Shown here: piece after piece, positions 21,986 to 31,425 of the stretch | Position numbering within the stretch: the stretch's first letter is position 1 | Layout of the letters: each line of letters starts with the position of its first letter | Source of the DNA: Rhynchopus sp. YZ270_cl-10 | Taxonomy: Eukaryota; Euglenozoa; Diplonemea; Diplonemida; Diplonemidae | Assembly: GCA_964035575.1 (NCBI GenBank) | Contig: OZ037908.1 | Span: 124,001 to 188,000 of the forward strand | Reading direction: 5' to 3' | DNA length: 64,000 bases | Program-made: the position numbers and the translations under genes | Notes under the pieces: generated by a model | The model's database searches: none | Told to the model about the DNA's origin: nothing | Seen by the model: the letters and a program-made list of their open reading frames with translations, nothing else

Positions 21986-22862
21986 CAGCCCCTGCTTCTG
22001 GAAGACGTATTGACTTTGTACGGTTAGTGGAACGTAAGGTGCAAGACCAAGCTCCGTTAACACAGGATTATATTCCATTTTCTTTGTTGTCTCGCAAAAT
22101 TTACCCTTTGCCTCTCCACTCTGTGGTTGGCAGGGAGGCGCGGGCGAAGCGCGCGACGACCGCTTTCAACCGGGGAAATTTTTTTTCTAAACCAGCAAAC
22201 CAGCAACATTCGAAAAGTGCACCTTTCAAGCTACTACCCTGATATGGGGTAAAGAAAGAACCAGGCACTCCGCTAGGTACTAAAGTTCTGTTGATTGTCA
22301 ACAGAACTTTTTGAAAATGGGGAAAAAAAGAAAAAAAAAAAAAGTTCTGCTAAGTGGTTCAGACCCGTTCTACCTGTCAAAAAAGCTCAGGAGAAGAAGA
22401 TATGGAGAGGTGAGTGCTCAAACGTCCCAAAAAAGTCAAAATCGGGCGTTGGTAAAAAAAAAAGTTGCGCACCGTGCGCCTGCGGCGCAAGCATGTACCC
22501 CACCAACGTGGACCATCAACAGAATATTTTCAAAATCGGAAATCCTAGCGGAGAGCCTGGAAAGAACAAAAAAAAAAAAAAAAAAAAAGTTTATACAGGC
22601 TTTTTTCTAAATCAGGTATTGATATTGGGGTTTTGAAAAAATAAAATGTGCGCACTTTATTTCCCGGCTTTAAGGTCCCACCCAGCGCACTTTTTTTACT
22701 CGGTAGAAGGTAGGTGGGTTTCTTAGGGATAAAGTGACCGAGAAAAAAAATGGTGGTCGTCATGTCCTCAAACTGTCCAAAAACAACATTTTTGAAGAAA
22801 AAAATAACACAGTTGGTGCTACTGAAAATCAGTCAGGGACCTGTCAGGGACCTGTCAATATC

Positions 22863-22882
22863 GGGGGGGGGGGGGGGGGGGG
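22863..22882. repeat. Poly(G) tract, 20 bases
   Basis: Twenty consecutive G directly abut the left end of the large palindrome (TAGGGG follows). Confidence 0.9.
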
Positions 22883-24118
22883 TAGGGGATACGACTCCAG
22901 CCATTTTGGCTGGGACCAAACGCACGGAAAATTCATTTGGCATTATCTGGCCATCTCCAAGGCAACTGCGGGTGAAAAACACCTCAGAGTGGGTCACAGG
23001 GGGCCTGTGGGTCGAAAAACGACCCAGAAGCCACCCCAGAATACAAAAAAATGGAAAAAAATAGTGAAAAAACGGCTTTTTTCACGTTTTGGCCACTTTG
23101 GGCAAAATAGCGATTTTTCGAGAAAAAAATCAAAAACCGGGATATTTTTTGACATCACAAAGCCTCCTTTGGCACAAATATACCCCAAAAGTGGCCTGTG
23201 AGTCCATTCCAACCTGTTTTGGACATATTTGACACTTTTGGAAGTGTTTTTTTGGTGTTTTTAGGTCAAAAAAATGCCCAAGACGTCCCCAAGACATCCC
23301 CAAGACACTTTGCACACCCCCTGTTACGGTCATATTTTTTTTCGTTTTTTTGCCTGAAACCCCCAAAATACCCCTCCCGGACCCCACATAGTCCCGAATA
23401 TCCATCACACACCCACTCAGAGTGAGTAGAAGCACCCCAAAAAAAATATTTTTTAAAGCCCTAAAATTGTGCTTCAGTTTCGGCAGCATCCATGTTGAAG
23501 TTGAAGGGCTTTAAAAAATATTTTTTTTGGGGTGCTTCTACTCACTCTGAGTGGGTGTGTGATGGATATTCGGGACTATGTGGGGTCCGGGAGGGGTATT
23601 TTGGGGGTTTCAGGCAAAAAAACGAAAAAAATATGACCGTAACAGGGGGTGTGCAAAGTGTCTTGGGGATGTCTTGGGGACGTCTTGGGCATTTTTTTGA
23701 CCTAAAAACACCAAAAAAACACTTCCAAAAGTGTCAAATATGTCCAAAACAGGTTGGAATGGACTCACAGGCCACTTTTGGGGTATATTTGTGCCAAAGG
23801 AGGCTTTGTGATGTCAAAAAATATCCCGGTTTTTGATTTTTTTCTCGAAAAATCGCTATTTTGCCCAAAGTGGCCAAAACGTGAAAAAAGCCGTTTTTTC
23901 ACTATTTTTTTCCATTTTTTTGAAAACTTGGTTGTATTAGTGTAGCCACCCTAGAGTGTGCTCCACTAATTCTGGGGTGGCTTCTGGGTCGTTTTTCGAC
24001 CCACAGGCCCCCTGTGACCCACTCTGAGGGTGTTTTTCACCCGCAGTTGCCTTGGAGATGACCAGATAATGCCAAATGAATTTTCCGTGCGCAAAAAATG
24101 GCTGGAGTCGTACCCCCT
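22883..24118. mobile_element. 1.2-kb near-perfect palindrome (giant foldback)
   Basis: Two arms of about 580-620 bp are reverse complements of each other around a loop of about 42 bp at 23463-23504. The outer ends are TAGGGGATACGACTCCAGCC on the left and its complement on the right. The arms are almost identical apart from one 46-nt insertion in the right arm at 23923-23968. There is no credible gene: open frames on opposite strands are mirror images. It may be a foldback transposon or the product of an inverted duplication. Confidence 0.82.
23923..23968 (-). mobile_element. 46-nt family 2 element inserted in one palindrome arm
   Basis: The left arm reads CCACCCCAGAATAC directly into the A-run (23031-23051). 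At the mirrored site the right arm carries an extra AAAACTTGGTTGTATTAG-to-CTCCACTA segment between poly(T)G and ATTCTGGGG. The element belongs to the same family as 8286-8333. Confidence 0.8.
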
Positions 24119-24234
24119 AGGCATAGGTGCCCGGCGAGTTAAAACAACTCGGCAACTCGCCCAAATTCGGCCAACAACTCGCCCATTTTTTTTGGGCGAG
24201 TTGTTTTTTTTTGGGATTTTTTATGGCTACAAAA

Positions 24235-24452
24235 ACACAGGTACACAGGTACACAGGTACACAGGTACACAGGTACACAGGTACACAGGTACACAGGTAC
24301 ACAGGTACACAGGTACACAGGTACACAGGTACACAGGTACACAGGTACACAGGTACACAGGTACACAGGTACACAGGTACACAGGTACACAGGTACACAG
24401 GCACACAGGTACACAGGTACACAGGTACACAGGTACAGGTACACAGGTACAC
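24235..24452. repeat. GTACACAG microsatellite
   Basis: About 26 tandem copies of an 8-bp unit with one substitution and one short unit near the right end. A short stretch of the same repeat with the same right flank (ACACCACATCACGTT) occurs at 25153-25190. Confidence 0.93.
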
Positions 24453-24504
24453 CACATCACGTTTTATCTCGTGCATCCCACGCTTCACAGCTGGTCTGTG
24501 AATG

Positions 24505-24715
24505 TGCGCTTTGTGTGGTTTTGTGTATCCCAAAGGAAGTCGTCGCCCAAAGCATTTTGACTAAACGTGTGAACGTTGTGAACCTGGAATCGATAGCAGA
24601 CAGGAAAAGAGGATGGGCAGGCAGCGCCTGCCCGACCTGTGTGAAGTGAATCAGTGATTGCCTGACAGATGTCTGGGGAACCGTGTGTTCTGTGTGTATC
24701 CATGTATGGAGTATA
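24505..24715. repeat. Dispersed repeat, copy 1
   Basis: Matches 25752-25917 through TGCGCTTTGTGTG, AACCTGGAATCGATA and GGATGGGCAGGCAGC to GGAGTATA. This copy has about 45 extra bases after GTATCCC. Confidence 0.75.
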
Positions 24716-25081
24716 TCCCATTCCCCCCAGCAATTACCAAAAGTGCACGGTGGCCCATGGACCACCGCGACCTAGTTACCACCTATGACTAGTCATATGA
24801 CAAGGTGCATGTAATGAGTGGCGTTTGGCCTTAGCCCTGGTTGTTTTTCTTGAGATTATGTGTTGTACCAACGTTACATGTGTGTAACCTTACAACGTCA
24901 CCTCCCATCCCTGTATGTTTTTGCCTGTATAAATGGGCGAGTTGTGGCCGAGTTGTGGCCGAGTTGTGCCGAGTATAGGGCGAGTTGTGGCCGAGTTGTC
25001 CGAGTTTTGGGCGAGTTGTTAGGTGAAATCGTAAAGTTCCGACAACTCGCCCAAAAACGACTCGCCGGGCACCTATGCCTA

Positions 25082-25119
<38 letters not shown>
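25082..25119. repeat. Poly(G) tract, 38 bases
   Basis: An uninterrupted run of 38 G abuts the right terminal inverted repeat of the element ending at 25083. Its length is likely polymorphic and prone to sequencing error. Confidence 0.9.
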
Positions 25120-25120
<1 letters not shown>

Positions 25121-25213
25121 GCCCTTTTTTGATAGTACTTTGCCATTTTCAGGTACACAGGTACACAGGTACACCACATCACGTTCTATCTTGTGCATCC
25201 TAGATTGAACGAC

Positions 25214-25274
25214 TCTTTGCCGCTTCACAGCTGGTCTGTGAATGTGTTCACAGATTAGCTGTGAAGCGGCAAAG
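25214..25274. repeat. Hairpin with 18-bp arms
   Basis: CTTTGCCGCTTCACAGCT is mirrored by AGCTGTGAAGCGGCAAAG. The left arm sequence also occurs as CGCTTCACAGCTGGTCTGTG at 24481-24500. Confidence 0.7.
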
Positions 25275-25751
25275 TAGAAATCACCCCCAGCTTAGAGCAG
25301 GGATGGATGCAGACGTGCATACGTCTGCGTCTGCACGTCTGCACATTTTCAGAAATGACACGCAGACGCCTGCAGTGTATTTTCGGCTTTGGTACCTGCG
25401 CATTGTGTAGGGTAATTGTGTTTGCATACAGCCAAACCTCTCCCATCACCAATGAGGACACCTTCAGCAGGCCCACTAGTGGATACGGCACTTTGCCTTT
25501 ACTGCCATTCCACTGCGTCTACACAAGGATTTTAGAGCGGACTTGGCGAGAACCGCCTATACAGTGTCCCCGACACTTTCCCGCCCTCTCAATGCGTCCC
25601 AACGGTGTTGAACCCTCAGGTCCCCTGGCTTAGCCACTAAGAGAAAACCTGCAGCGTCCGGACGCATGCACGTCTGCGGCCATCACTGACTTAGAGGGGC
25701 TCAGGGCCGTGTGACGAACTGATCTCGACACGTTGCCAGAAGAAGCGCGAT

Positions 25752-25917
25752 TGCGCTTTGTGTGATTTTGTGTATCCCTTGTGAACCTGGAATCGATATC
25801 AGGAAAAAGAGGATGGGCAGGCAGCACCTGCCCGACCTGTGTGAAGTGAATCAGTGATTGCCTGATAGATGTCTGGGTAACCGTGTGTTCTGTGTGCGAA
25901 TCCATGTCCGGAGTATA
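25752..25917. repeat. Dispersed repeat, copy 2
   Basis: Second copy of the 24505-24715 segment, lacking its internal 45-bp stretch. It is followed by CGACGGTGAAGTAAA, which is also the right end of the foldback at 27939-28031. Confidence 0.75.
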
Positions 25918-26037
25918 CACGACGGTGAAGTAAAATGACATGACATGCGCTTTTACATGTGCCTTCCATGTAACTTTTTTTTCCATGTACTCACATGTCA
26001 TTTCACATGTAAAGTGACATGTGCCATGACAAGGTGC

Positions 26038-26139
26038 ATGACCAGTTACATGACAAGACAAACTAACGACAAGACCCCTGTATATAATGAGTGGCGTTAG
26101 GCCTTGTCATTATTTAGTCTTGTCATGTAACTGGTCATG
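26038..26139. mobile_element. Foldback with perfect 23-bp arms
   Basis: CATGACCAGTTACATGACAA and its exact complement flank a 57-bp centre holding ATAATGAGTGGCGTTAGGCC. A similar centre (GTAATGAGTGGCGTTTGGCC) sits at 24812-24832 after ATATGACAAGGTGC. Noncoding. Confidence 0.72.
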
Positions 26140-26571
26140 TGACTAGTCATACCCCCTTGTGTCATTGCTCACACTCGGTTGTGGTGCAACAGACCCTTTG
26201 GGGTACCCCAAATAGGGTCCGCGCGGGGTACCCGGGTTTGGGGAGTACCCTGAGGGTGCGTATGGGCCACCGTGTGTGTGTGTGCGTCCCACCAAAAAAT
26301 CGTTAAGGGCCGTTAAAAAATGGTACCCCCCTATGGCAGGGACTGTGAGACTGTGGAAAAAGTGAGAAAATTCAACTACTCAAAAAAATGTCCATTTTTC
26401 CAAAATGACCCCACCACATGCCGGGATCGGCTCGGAAATGCGACAAAACGCACTTTCAGAGGGGGGGAACGCACTTTTTTGGGGGGAAAATGCACAGGTA
26501 TGTTGCGCACTTTTTTTACTATTGATTTTCGGTTTTTGAGAAATTTTGGACCCGATTTAGAAAAAAGCCTG

Positions 26572-26612
26572 AGTTTATAAGATGACCCTAAGCCTCTCGT
26601 GCTTAGTCACCT
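26572..26612. repeat. Short CTCTCGT-loop hairpin element (family 1)
   Basis: GAGTTTATAAGATGACC, stem CTAAGC, loop CTCTCGT, stem GCTTAG, TCACCT, followed by an A-rich stretch. No gene is close. Confidence 0.7.
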
Positions 26613-27132
26613 AAAAACCCAAACAAAAAAGAAGAAAATGTAAACGAATGTCGCGTGCACTCACATCGAACAAAAAAGGGGGGGAGGAGGACAGGGGAAT
26701 GTCAAACCCAAGCCTAAGTCAAGCAGCCTGAAAAAGGGGAAAAAAAAGAAAAAGAAAAATGTGGATGACTCTCGTGGAGACACACATAATCAGACTTTGT
26801 GACAAAGGTGTAGGTGTGGTACGTACTGTACCTTTGAAGTTGATACCACATGAACCAGAAAAAAAGGGGGGTATTTCTGAGTGGATTTTTTGGGGGAAGC
26901 ATATGGCGTGTTTCGTTGAGAAATAGGTGAAACACATGGCAGGTCTCTTGTCTAGAAGATGAGAATGGACGTTCACTCTGGGAGTCTCGGAAAATTATTT
27001 TTTTTTTCTCTTTTTGATTAGCAAAAGAATACGTTACTACACAGATTCAGCAAAATAATTAAGTGATTTCCATTTAAATATGCCGCAAAAACCGCGTAAA
27101 CGAAAAATCAGCATAATATAATAACCGATGTT

Positions 27133-27284
27133 ATGGTGTGGTCAGCAACCCACTTCCCCAGGGTAGTTTTTCTCCCGTGGTTTTACCAAAGCTCCACCAA
27201 GGTTAAAAGCACACTCCACACGGTTCCCCAAGGGTTCTCCCGTGGTTTAACCATGGGTTTTCAGTGGATCGCTGACCACACCAT
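27133..27284. mobile_element. MITE with ATGGTGTGGTCAGC ends
   Basis: Perfect 14-bp inverted ends ATGGTGTGGTCAGC / GCTGACCACACCAT bound 152 bp. The interior has GGTTCCCCAAGGGTTCTCCC-type subrepeats resembling family B MITEs, so it is probably a relative of those at 7841 and 28574. Confidence 0.78.
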
Positions 27285-27356
27285 GATTTAGGACATGATA
27301 CCCCGATGCAAATAATAAGTGAGAGCAAATAATAACTGAGGCCCACCTCTAGACAT

Positions 27357-27480
27357 ACTGTGCAGACCAACCGTGGGTTCGGCGATGTTCGTCCTGGGTC
27401 TGGGGAAATGTTTTGTCAATGTTCGTCGGACAAACATCGACAAACCAAAAAACGACGAACTTTTGGTTCGTCTGCACAGT
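27357..27480. mobile_element. MITE with ACTGTGCAGACC ends
   Basis: ACTGTGCAGACCAACC on the left and GGTTCGTCTGCACAGT on the right, 124 bp overall. The interior repeats GTTCGTCGG-like motifs in both orientations. No target duplication is evident. Confidence 0.72.
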
Positions 27481-27885
27481 CTGCCTAGGACAGTGGTTAG
27501 AGAATTCGACAAATTTCTATAGAAATTCGTTGAAACGTTCAAATTCGCTGAAAGCGAACTGAGCGTTTTTTTTTTTTTTTTTTTTTCGTTCACTGCTTTA
27601 GCTGGATAAGGGTCGCAACCCATGAATCGCAAAATAAAAAAAAAAATAAAAAGGGAAGATTTCACTCAAAGGGGCTAGGATGCTCTTACAGACACGGGTT
27701 TCTCGTATGACCCCCTCCCCCAAGGAGGGCGGATGTGAGACGGGGTGTCTTGCAATTTACACTCTTTTTTTTTTTTCTAATAATTTCTTCTTTTTCTTCT
27801 TTCTGCGCACAACATGAATAGGCCGAAACTAAACAGAAACCTGGCAAACCCGCTTTTTTTAAGATAAAAGAAAAACTTGAGAGGT

Positions 27886-27908
27886 GAATGTACCTCTCGT
27901 GCACACAC
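27886..27908. repeat. CTCTCGT-loop hairpin with alternative stem
   Basis: TGTAC, CTCTCGT, GCACA: same loop as family 1 with a short stem of different sequence (one mismatch), flanked by a CA repeat. Confidence 0.45.
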
Positions 27909-27938
27909 ACACACATCTTTAAAAAAGCAACGAAAACG

Positions 27939-28031
27939 CGACAGTGAAGTAAATGACTGTGGTTTCACCTCTGGTTCCACCATTGTCTTACAACGGTGAA
28001 ACCATAAGTCAGGTTATTTACTTCACCGTCG
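27939..28031. mobile_element. Foldback MITE with CGACAGTGAAGTAAATGACT ends
   Basis: A 93-bp unit. The left end CGACAGTGAAGTAAATGACT pairs with AGTCAGGTTATTTACTTCACCGTCG on the right with few mismatches, and inner GGTTTCACC/GGTGAAACC also pair. The right-end motif recurs at 25921-25935. Confidence 0.75.
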
Positions 28032-28447
28032 TGTACCCCCTCCCTGCCCCCCCCCACCTCCGCCGGTCACCCAATAAAAAGTAAAAACAAAACAAACTAA
28101 ACTACATGGCGTTCACTAGACAGGGGGGGGTTATTTTTGTTTTTTGCCACACCCCCCCTGTTTCCCTTGCTCAAAGGGGGGAGAGAGAAAAAAAAAAGTG
28201 AAAGTTGATAGTGCAAATATCTCTGAGACGCAGGCACTAACATTCCGCGAAAAAAAAAAGGGGAGATGTGTTTTTTGAGGGCTAATTAAAACAGTGTCGC
28301 CACAGCACAATATAGTGATACTTATTTTTTTTTTTTTTGAATTTTACCTTTTTTTTCTTTCTTTTTTGAAAAAGTTGTCTGAATGCCAATTGTACTGTGC
28401 TGAGGGATGCGACACGTGCTCTACTACTGCATTTGTTTTGTTTTTTT

Positions 28448-28510
28448 GATAAATTTGTTGGAGTAGTGTAGTTGCCTCGGTTGTGTTGCCACAGTTGTGC
28501 AATCTCCACT
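28448..28510 (-). repeat. Family 2 element, long variant
   Basis: TGATAAATTTGTTGGAGTAG through GTTGCCTCGGTTG to CAATCTCCACT, preceded by poly(T). Nearly identical to 57032-57096 and similar in outline to 8286-8333 but with a different middle. Confidence 0.6.
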
Positions 28511-28573
28511 GTCAATTTTTTTGTACGAAGGTACGGAAGGGTGGTCAGGAGGTAGAAAAAGAAAAAGAAAAAA

Positions 28574-28696
28574 TGGTGCGATCACCCAAACGGATTCTCC
28601 GTGGTTCCCCCGAAGGTGCTCCGCAAATCTTAATATAGCCCGAAACTGTTCTCCGTGGTTCCCTCGTGGGTTGTCCGTACCCCCTGCGTCACACCA
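28574..28696. mobile_element. MITE family B, copy 2
   Basis: TGGTGCGATCACC to GTCACACCA, with the same interior as the copy at 7841-7984 but lacking one internal subrepeat. A fragment with related subrepeats lies near 28875-28925. Confidence 0.7.
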
Positions 28697-29042
28697 AAAA
28701 AGAGGAAAAAAAGGAAAGGAAGGAGGGGAAGAAAAGTTATATAGGATGAACCTGCCTTAAGGTTCCTGCAAATCATAAATAATGAGAAGTTGAAAAAAAG
28801 CATTTCAACAGATGCGTTCAATAAATTGATAGCATAGGTATAGGGATCAGGTGTTGAACAGCACAAACACCTCGCCACGACACCCCGTGGACCCAAGCAT
28901 TGGGTTCTCCGCGAGTTCTCAACCCTGGGAGAGCAATATTACATCAATACTGGGATAACTAAGGTAGGGGGGGGCAAAAAAAAAAAAAACGCCCCGCTTT
29001 TTGGATTTTAAAAATATGACTCTTCCTTTTTTTTAGATATTC

Positions 29043-29167
29043 CCACCTGATTTTCACCCCGCAGATAGGCGCGTAAAAGCGTATAGGACCGTATAGGACC
29101 GTACAGGCATAAACGGACCGTCCGTACACGCCTTTACGCACCTATACGCGGGGTAAAAATCAGGTGG
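29043..29167. mobile_element. Foldback MITE family A, copy 3
   Basis: A 125-bp unit with the CCACCTGATTTTCACCCCGC end and its complement. It is bounded by an exact 5-bp duplication TATTC at 29038-29042 and 29168-29172, confirming that family A mobilises with a 5-bp target duplication. Confidence 0.9.
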
Positions 29168-29696
29168 TATTCAGTCAAAAGAAACGAAAATAAGGAAAAA
29201 AAGAGAGAATTTTTTTTCCCGTTGATCGCTCGAATTAGTGTCCCTGAGTGAAATGAGAATGGGGAAGCAATTCGGCAATGCATTATCTAAAAAAACAGAG
29301 TTTTATTTTTATATGACGATTCTCGTATATTCAAGAAAAAATATTTCATGTACTTTCTATTCTACTGAATAGAAGGTACAAATAGGGTGTACTAAATGCA
29401 GGGTTGTTCCTTGTTCTCGGAAAAAACAGCAAAATTCTGGATTTATGTTCCCGTTTTTTTCCTTTTTTTGGGTGGGGTTTTTTGCCCTTTTTCGGGCTTT
29501 CTGAGCTCTACCCTCACTGTAGTGGGGTCATTTCGAGAAAATGGACAAGTTCTTGATTGATACAAATTTTGGTTACGACCACTAGTGAGTTGCTCACAAT
29601 GCTAAATGAGTGTCAGAACTGTGATTCTGGGCCCACTTTAACCGCCCCTCGAAATTCAAAAAGGGGTCCCAAACCCGGGCGCGCTACACGCACGCG

Positions 29697-29985
29697 GAAC
29701 TTTTTGCAGCTTTGGCCTAGTTGCATGTTTGGCTGCAAAATGCAAGGGGATCCCCAAAGACGTTGGGAATATTATTTGGATGGGGCAGTGATTTTGTACC
29801 TGCATACACGCTCCCTAGTGGTAACCGTGTGCATGCCAATGAAGTGCTCTCTAGGGTTCGATAACCCGTGGAACCAGTGCTTCCGCCGATGAACGGTGAG
29901 GCGTTTACACTTCTCTGTTTGCGGAGCAGAAAATAATATAAATGGCGCCGCAGGCAAAAAATTTTGGGTACGGTGTAAAAATCTA
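29697..29985 (+). repeat. Dispersed repeat, inverted counterpart of 21838-21985
   Basis: Carries AACTTTTTGCAGCTTTGG, GGCTGCAAAATGCAAGGGG, then about 160 unrelated bases, then GCGGAGCAGAAAATAATAT and GGCGCCGCAGGC. A diverged GGCGCCGCAGGC block follows at 30026-30037. Family unknown. Confidence 0.6.
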
Positions 29986-30287
29986 GCCTCCGACGAACAC
30001 TTTTTTGCAGAGCAAAAAATGAAAAATGGCGCCGCAGGCAAAAACAAATTGGGGGTACAGCCCTGGACGGTGCAGGATTTTGTTGTCAATTTTTTTTTCT
30101 TGCCCCCTGAAAACTCTTGCTTTTGAGAGTTTCGACCATTTCACCACACTGGTGGTGTGTCACCTACAGTGAAACCCACCAGAAACCACAACAAAGCCCC
30201 CTAAGGAAAAAAGGAAAAAAAAAAAAGCAGTGTTTTTTCTAAGGGGGTTGGAGGGGGGCACTTTACACCCCTGGGATTTTTTTGGGG

Positions 30288-30319
30288 AAATACCGCCCCC
30301 CTCGAGGGGGGCGGTATTT
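30288..30319. repeat. 32-bp perfect palindrome
   Basis: AAATACCGCCCCCC, TCGA, then its complement. A half copy (TACCGCCCCCCTCGA) lies in direct orientation at about 30902-30916, on the other side of the zinc-finger trace. Confidence 0.75.
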
Positions 30320-30435
30320 TGGATTTTATTTTTTGGATTACTGTGGGTTTAAAGATCATCACAGGTGGTCTTTAACAACATTTTCAAACACCATGTCGCT
30401 CACTCCGACCACTGCGCCGTCCGGACAGGCGTTTT

Positions 30436-30650
30436 TTGGTAGCAGTCAGCAAGTACTGCTGGCTAGAAGCCAACGCAGACGGGTCCTATTGTACCCTCTG
30501 CCGCCGACACTACAACACTGGAGAGTGGGTATCAAGCCCAATGGACAACGTGCAGAGGCTGGACGAGAAAGCAGAGCGACACCACGTCAGCGTCGCCCAC
30601 AGGAGAGCAACGATCCCAGCAACGATCCTCCTCCTATGTCTTGATAAAGT
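30436..30650 (+). pseudogene. Transposase-type zinc-finger fragment
   Basis: The plus-strand frame reads KYCWLEANADGSYCTLCRRH and later ERHHVSVAHRRAT. Trp-Leu, DG, Cys-x2-Cys and then His-x5-His spacing resembles the TTF/BED-type zinc fingers at the N-terminus of hAT and related transposases. Only this portion is present and the rest of the frame is unrecognised. It lies between two copies of a TACCGCCCCCCTCGA motif. It could instead be an exon-like remnant of a host zinc-finger gene. Low to moderate confidence. Confidence 0.4.
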
Positions 30651-31235
30651 ACTTGCCCGGGTTTGCGGGTTGGCAATGCATGGGGCTGATGTCCCCCACC
30701 CCACTTCATCAAATCAAAAGCGCTGCCTCTACCCCCATTTTTGCTAAACGCCTATCATTCTTCCCTAAACAACCTTCACATACCCTCACAGAGGCTACAC
30801 ACACACCATGATATTCTGATGAGACCGAGTCATCGTCGAGAAAGCTCGCCCAAAAATCCCTGAAAAACCACTTTTTCTGGGGGGGGATTTTTTTTTTACT
30901 TACCGCCCCCCTCGAAATGAAAAACCCAAATCCTAGAAAAAACACTGAAAAGGAAAAAAAAACTAAAATCCAGAATTTCATGTTCTCGGTCCCACTTAGG
31001 AACTTCCCTGAAATGTACCCAAACTTTTTTTTTTTCTACTTGATGTGGATTTGAAAAAAATCCAAAAAACCCCCACCTTAGTTATTGAACCCATCTCTGT
31101 TTTTTTATACCGCGACTTATCATATGAGGCAGCCTTATGCACTACAGTGCACAGTTCATCCAAAACCCTCATCTATCAAACAGAACAAAAACAAGATGAA
31201 ACACACATCCTTGCAAAAAAATATCAAAAGGCAAA

Positions 31236-31294
31236 ATATAAGATGACCATCTCCACCACCCTAAGCCTCTCTCTCTCTATGATGTAGTCACCTT
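31236..31294. repeat. Family 1 hairpin element, altered copy
   Basis: AAGATGACC and CTAAGCCTCTCTCTC to GTAGTCACCTT followed by poly(A). The loop is expanded by a CT run and the stem is disrupted. It stands in tandem with the next copy. Confidence 0.55.
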
Positions 31295-31307
31295 AAAAAA
31301 AAAGAAA

Positions 31308-31349
31308 AGTTTATAAGATGATCCTAAGCCTCTCGTGCTCAGTCACCTT
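31308..31349. repeat. Short CTCTCGT-loop hairpin element (family 1)
   Basis: AGTTTATAAGATGATC, stem CTAAGC, loop CTCTCGT, GCTCAG (one mismatch), TCACCTT, then poly(A). It lies 77 bp beyond the kinase stop codon. Confidence 0.72.
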
Positions 31350-31425
31350 AAAAAAAGGCGCACAACGCCTCACCGTTCAGTGAAACGCAGACACCGGTTC
31401 TCCTTTTAAAAAAAAAAAATTCATT

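Larger units (their letters stand above)
24117..25083. mobile_element. Element with 23-bp terminal inverted repeats, next to the palindrome
   Basis: The ends are CTAGGCATAGGTGCCCGGCG and its exact complement. Subterminal regions on both sides are crowded with GGGCGAGTTG / CAACTCGCC motifs in both orientations. The interior contains an 8-bp microsatellite and a segment repeated at 25752-25917. There is no coding trace. It directly joins the palindrome on the left and a 38-base G tract on the right. Confidence 0.7.
21363..31425. other. 10-kb gene-free, transposon-rich region
   Basis: No host gene is visible between the second receptor and the kinase. The region is built from foldback and inverted-repeat elements, microsatellites, G tracts and short hairpin repeats, itemised below. 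Open frames of 60-180 codons overlap palindromes or simple repeats and have no recognisable content, apart from a zinc-finger trace at 30436-30650. Confidence 0.7.

Noticed and set aside
24235-24452. CRISPR-like appearance of regular short repeats
   Set aside because: The repeat is a continuous 8-bp microsatellite without unique spacers, in a eukaryotic context.
24030-24560. Open frames of 77-176 codons on both strands over the GTACACAG array
   Set aside because: They only translate the microsatellite and its flanks.
29850-29875. GGTTCGATAACCC, a possible tRNA B box
   Set aside because: T-stem pairing, acceptor stem and A box cannot be found around it.
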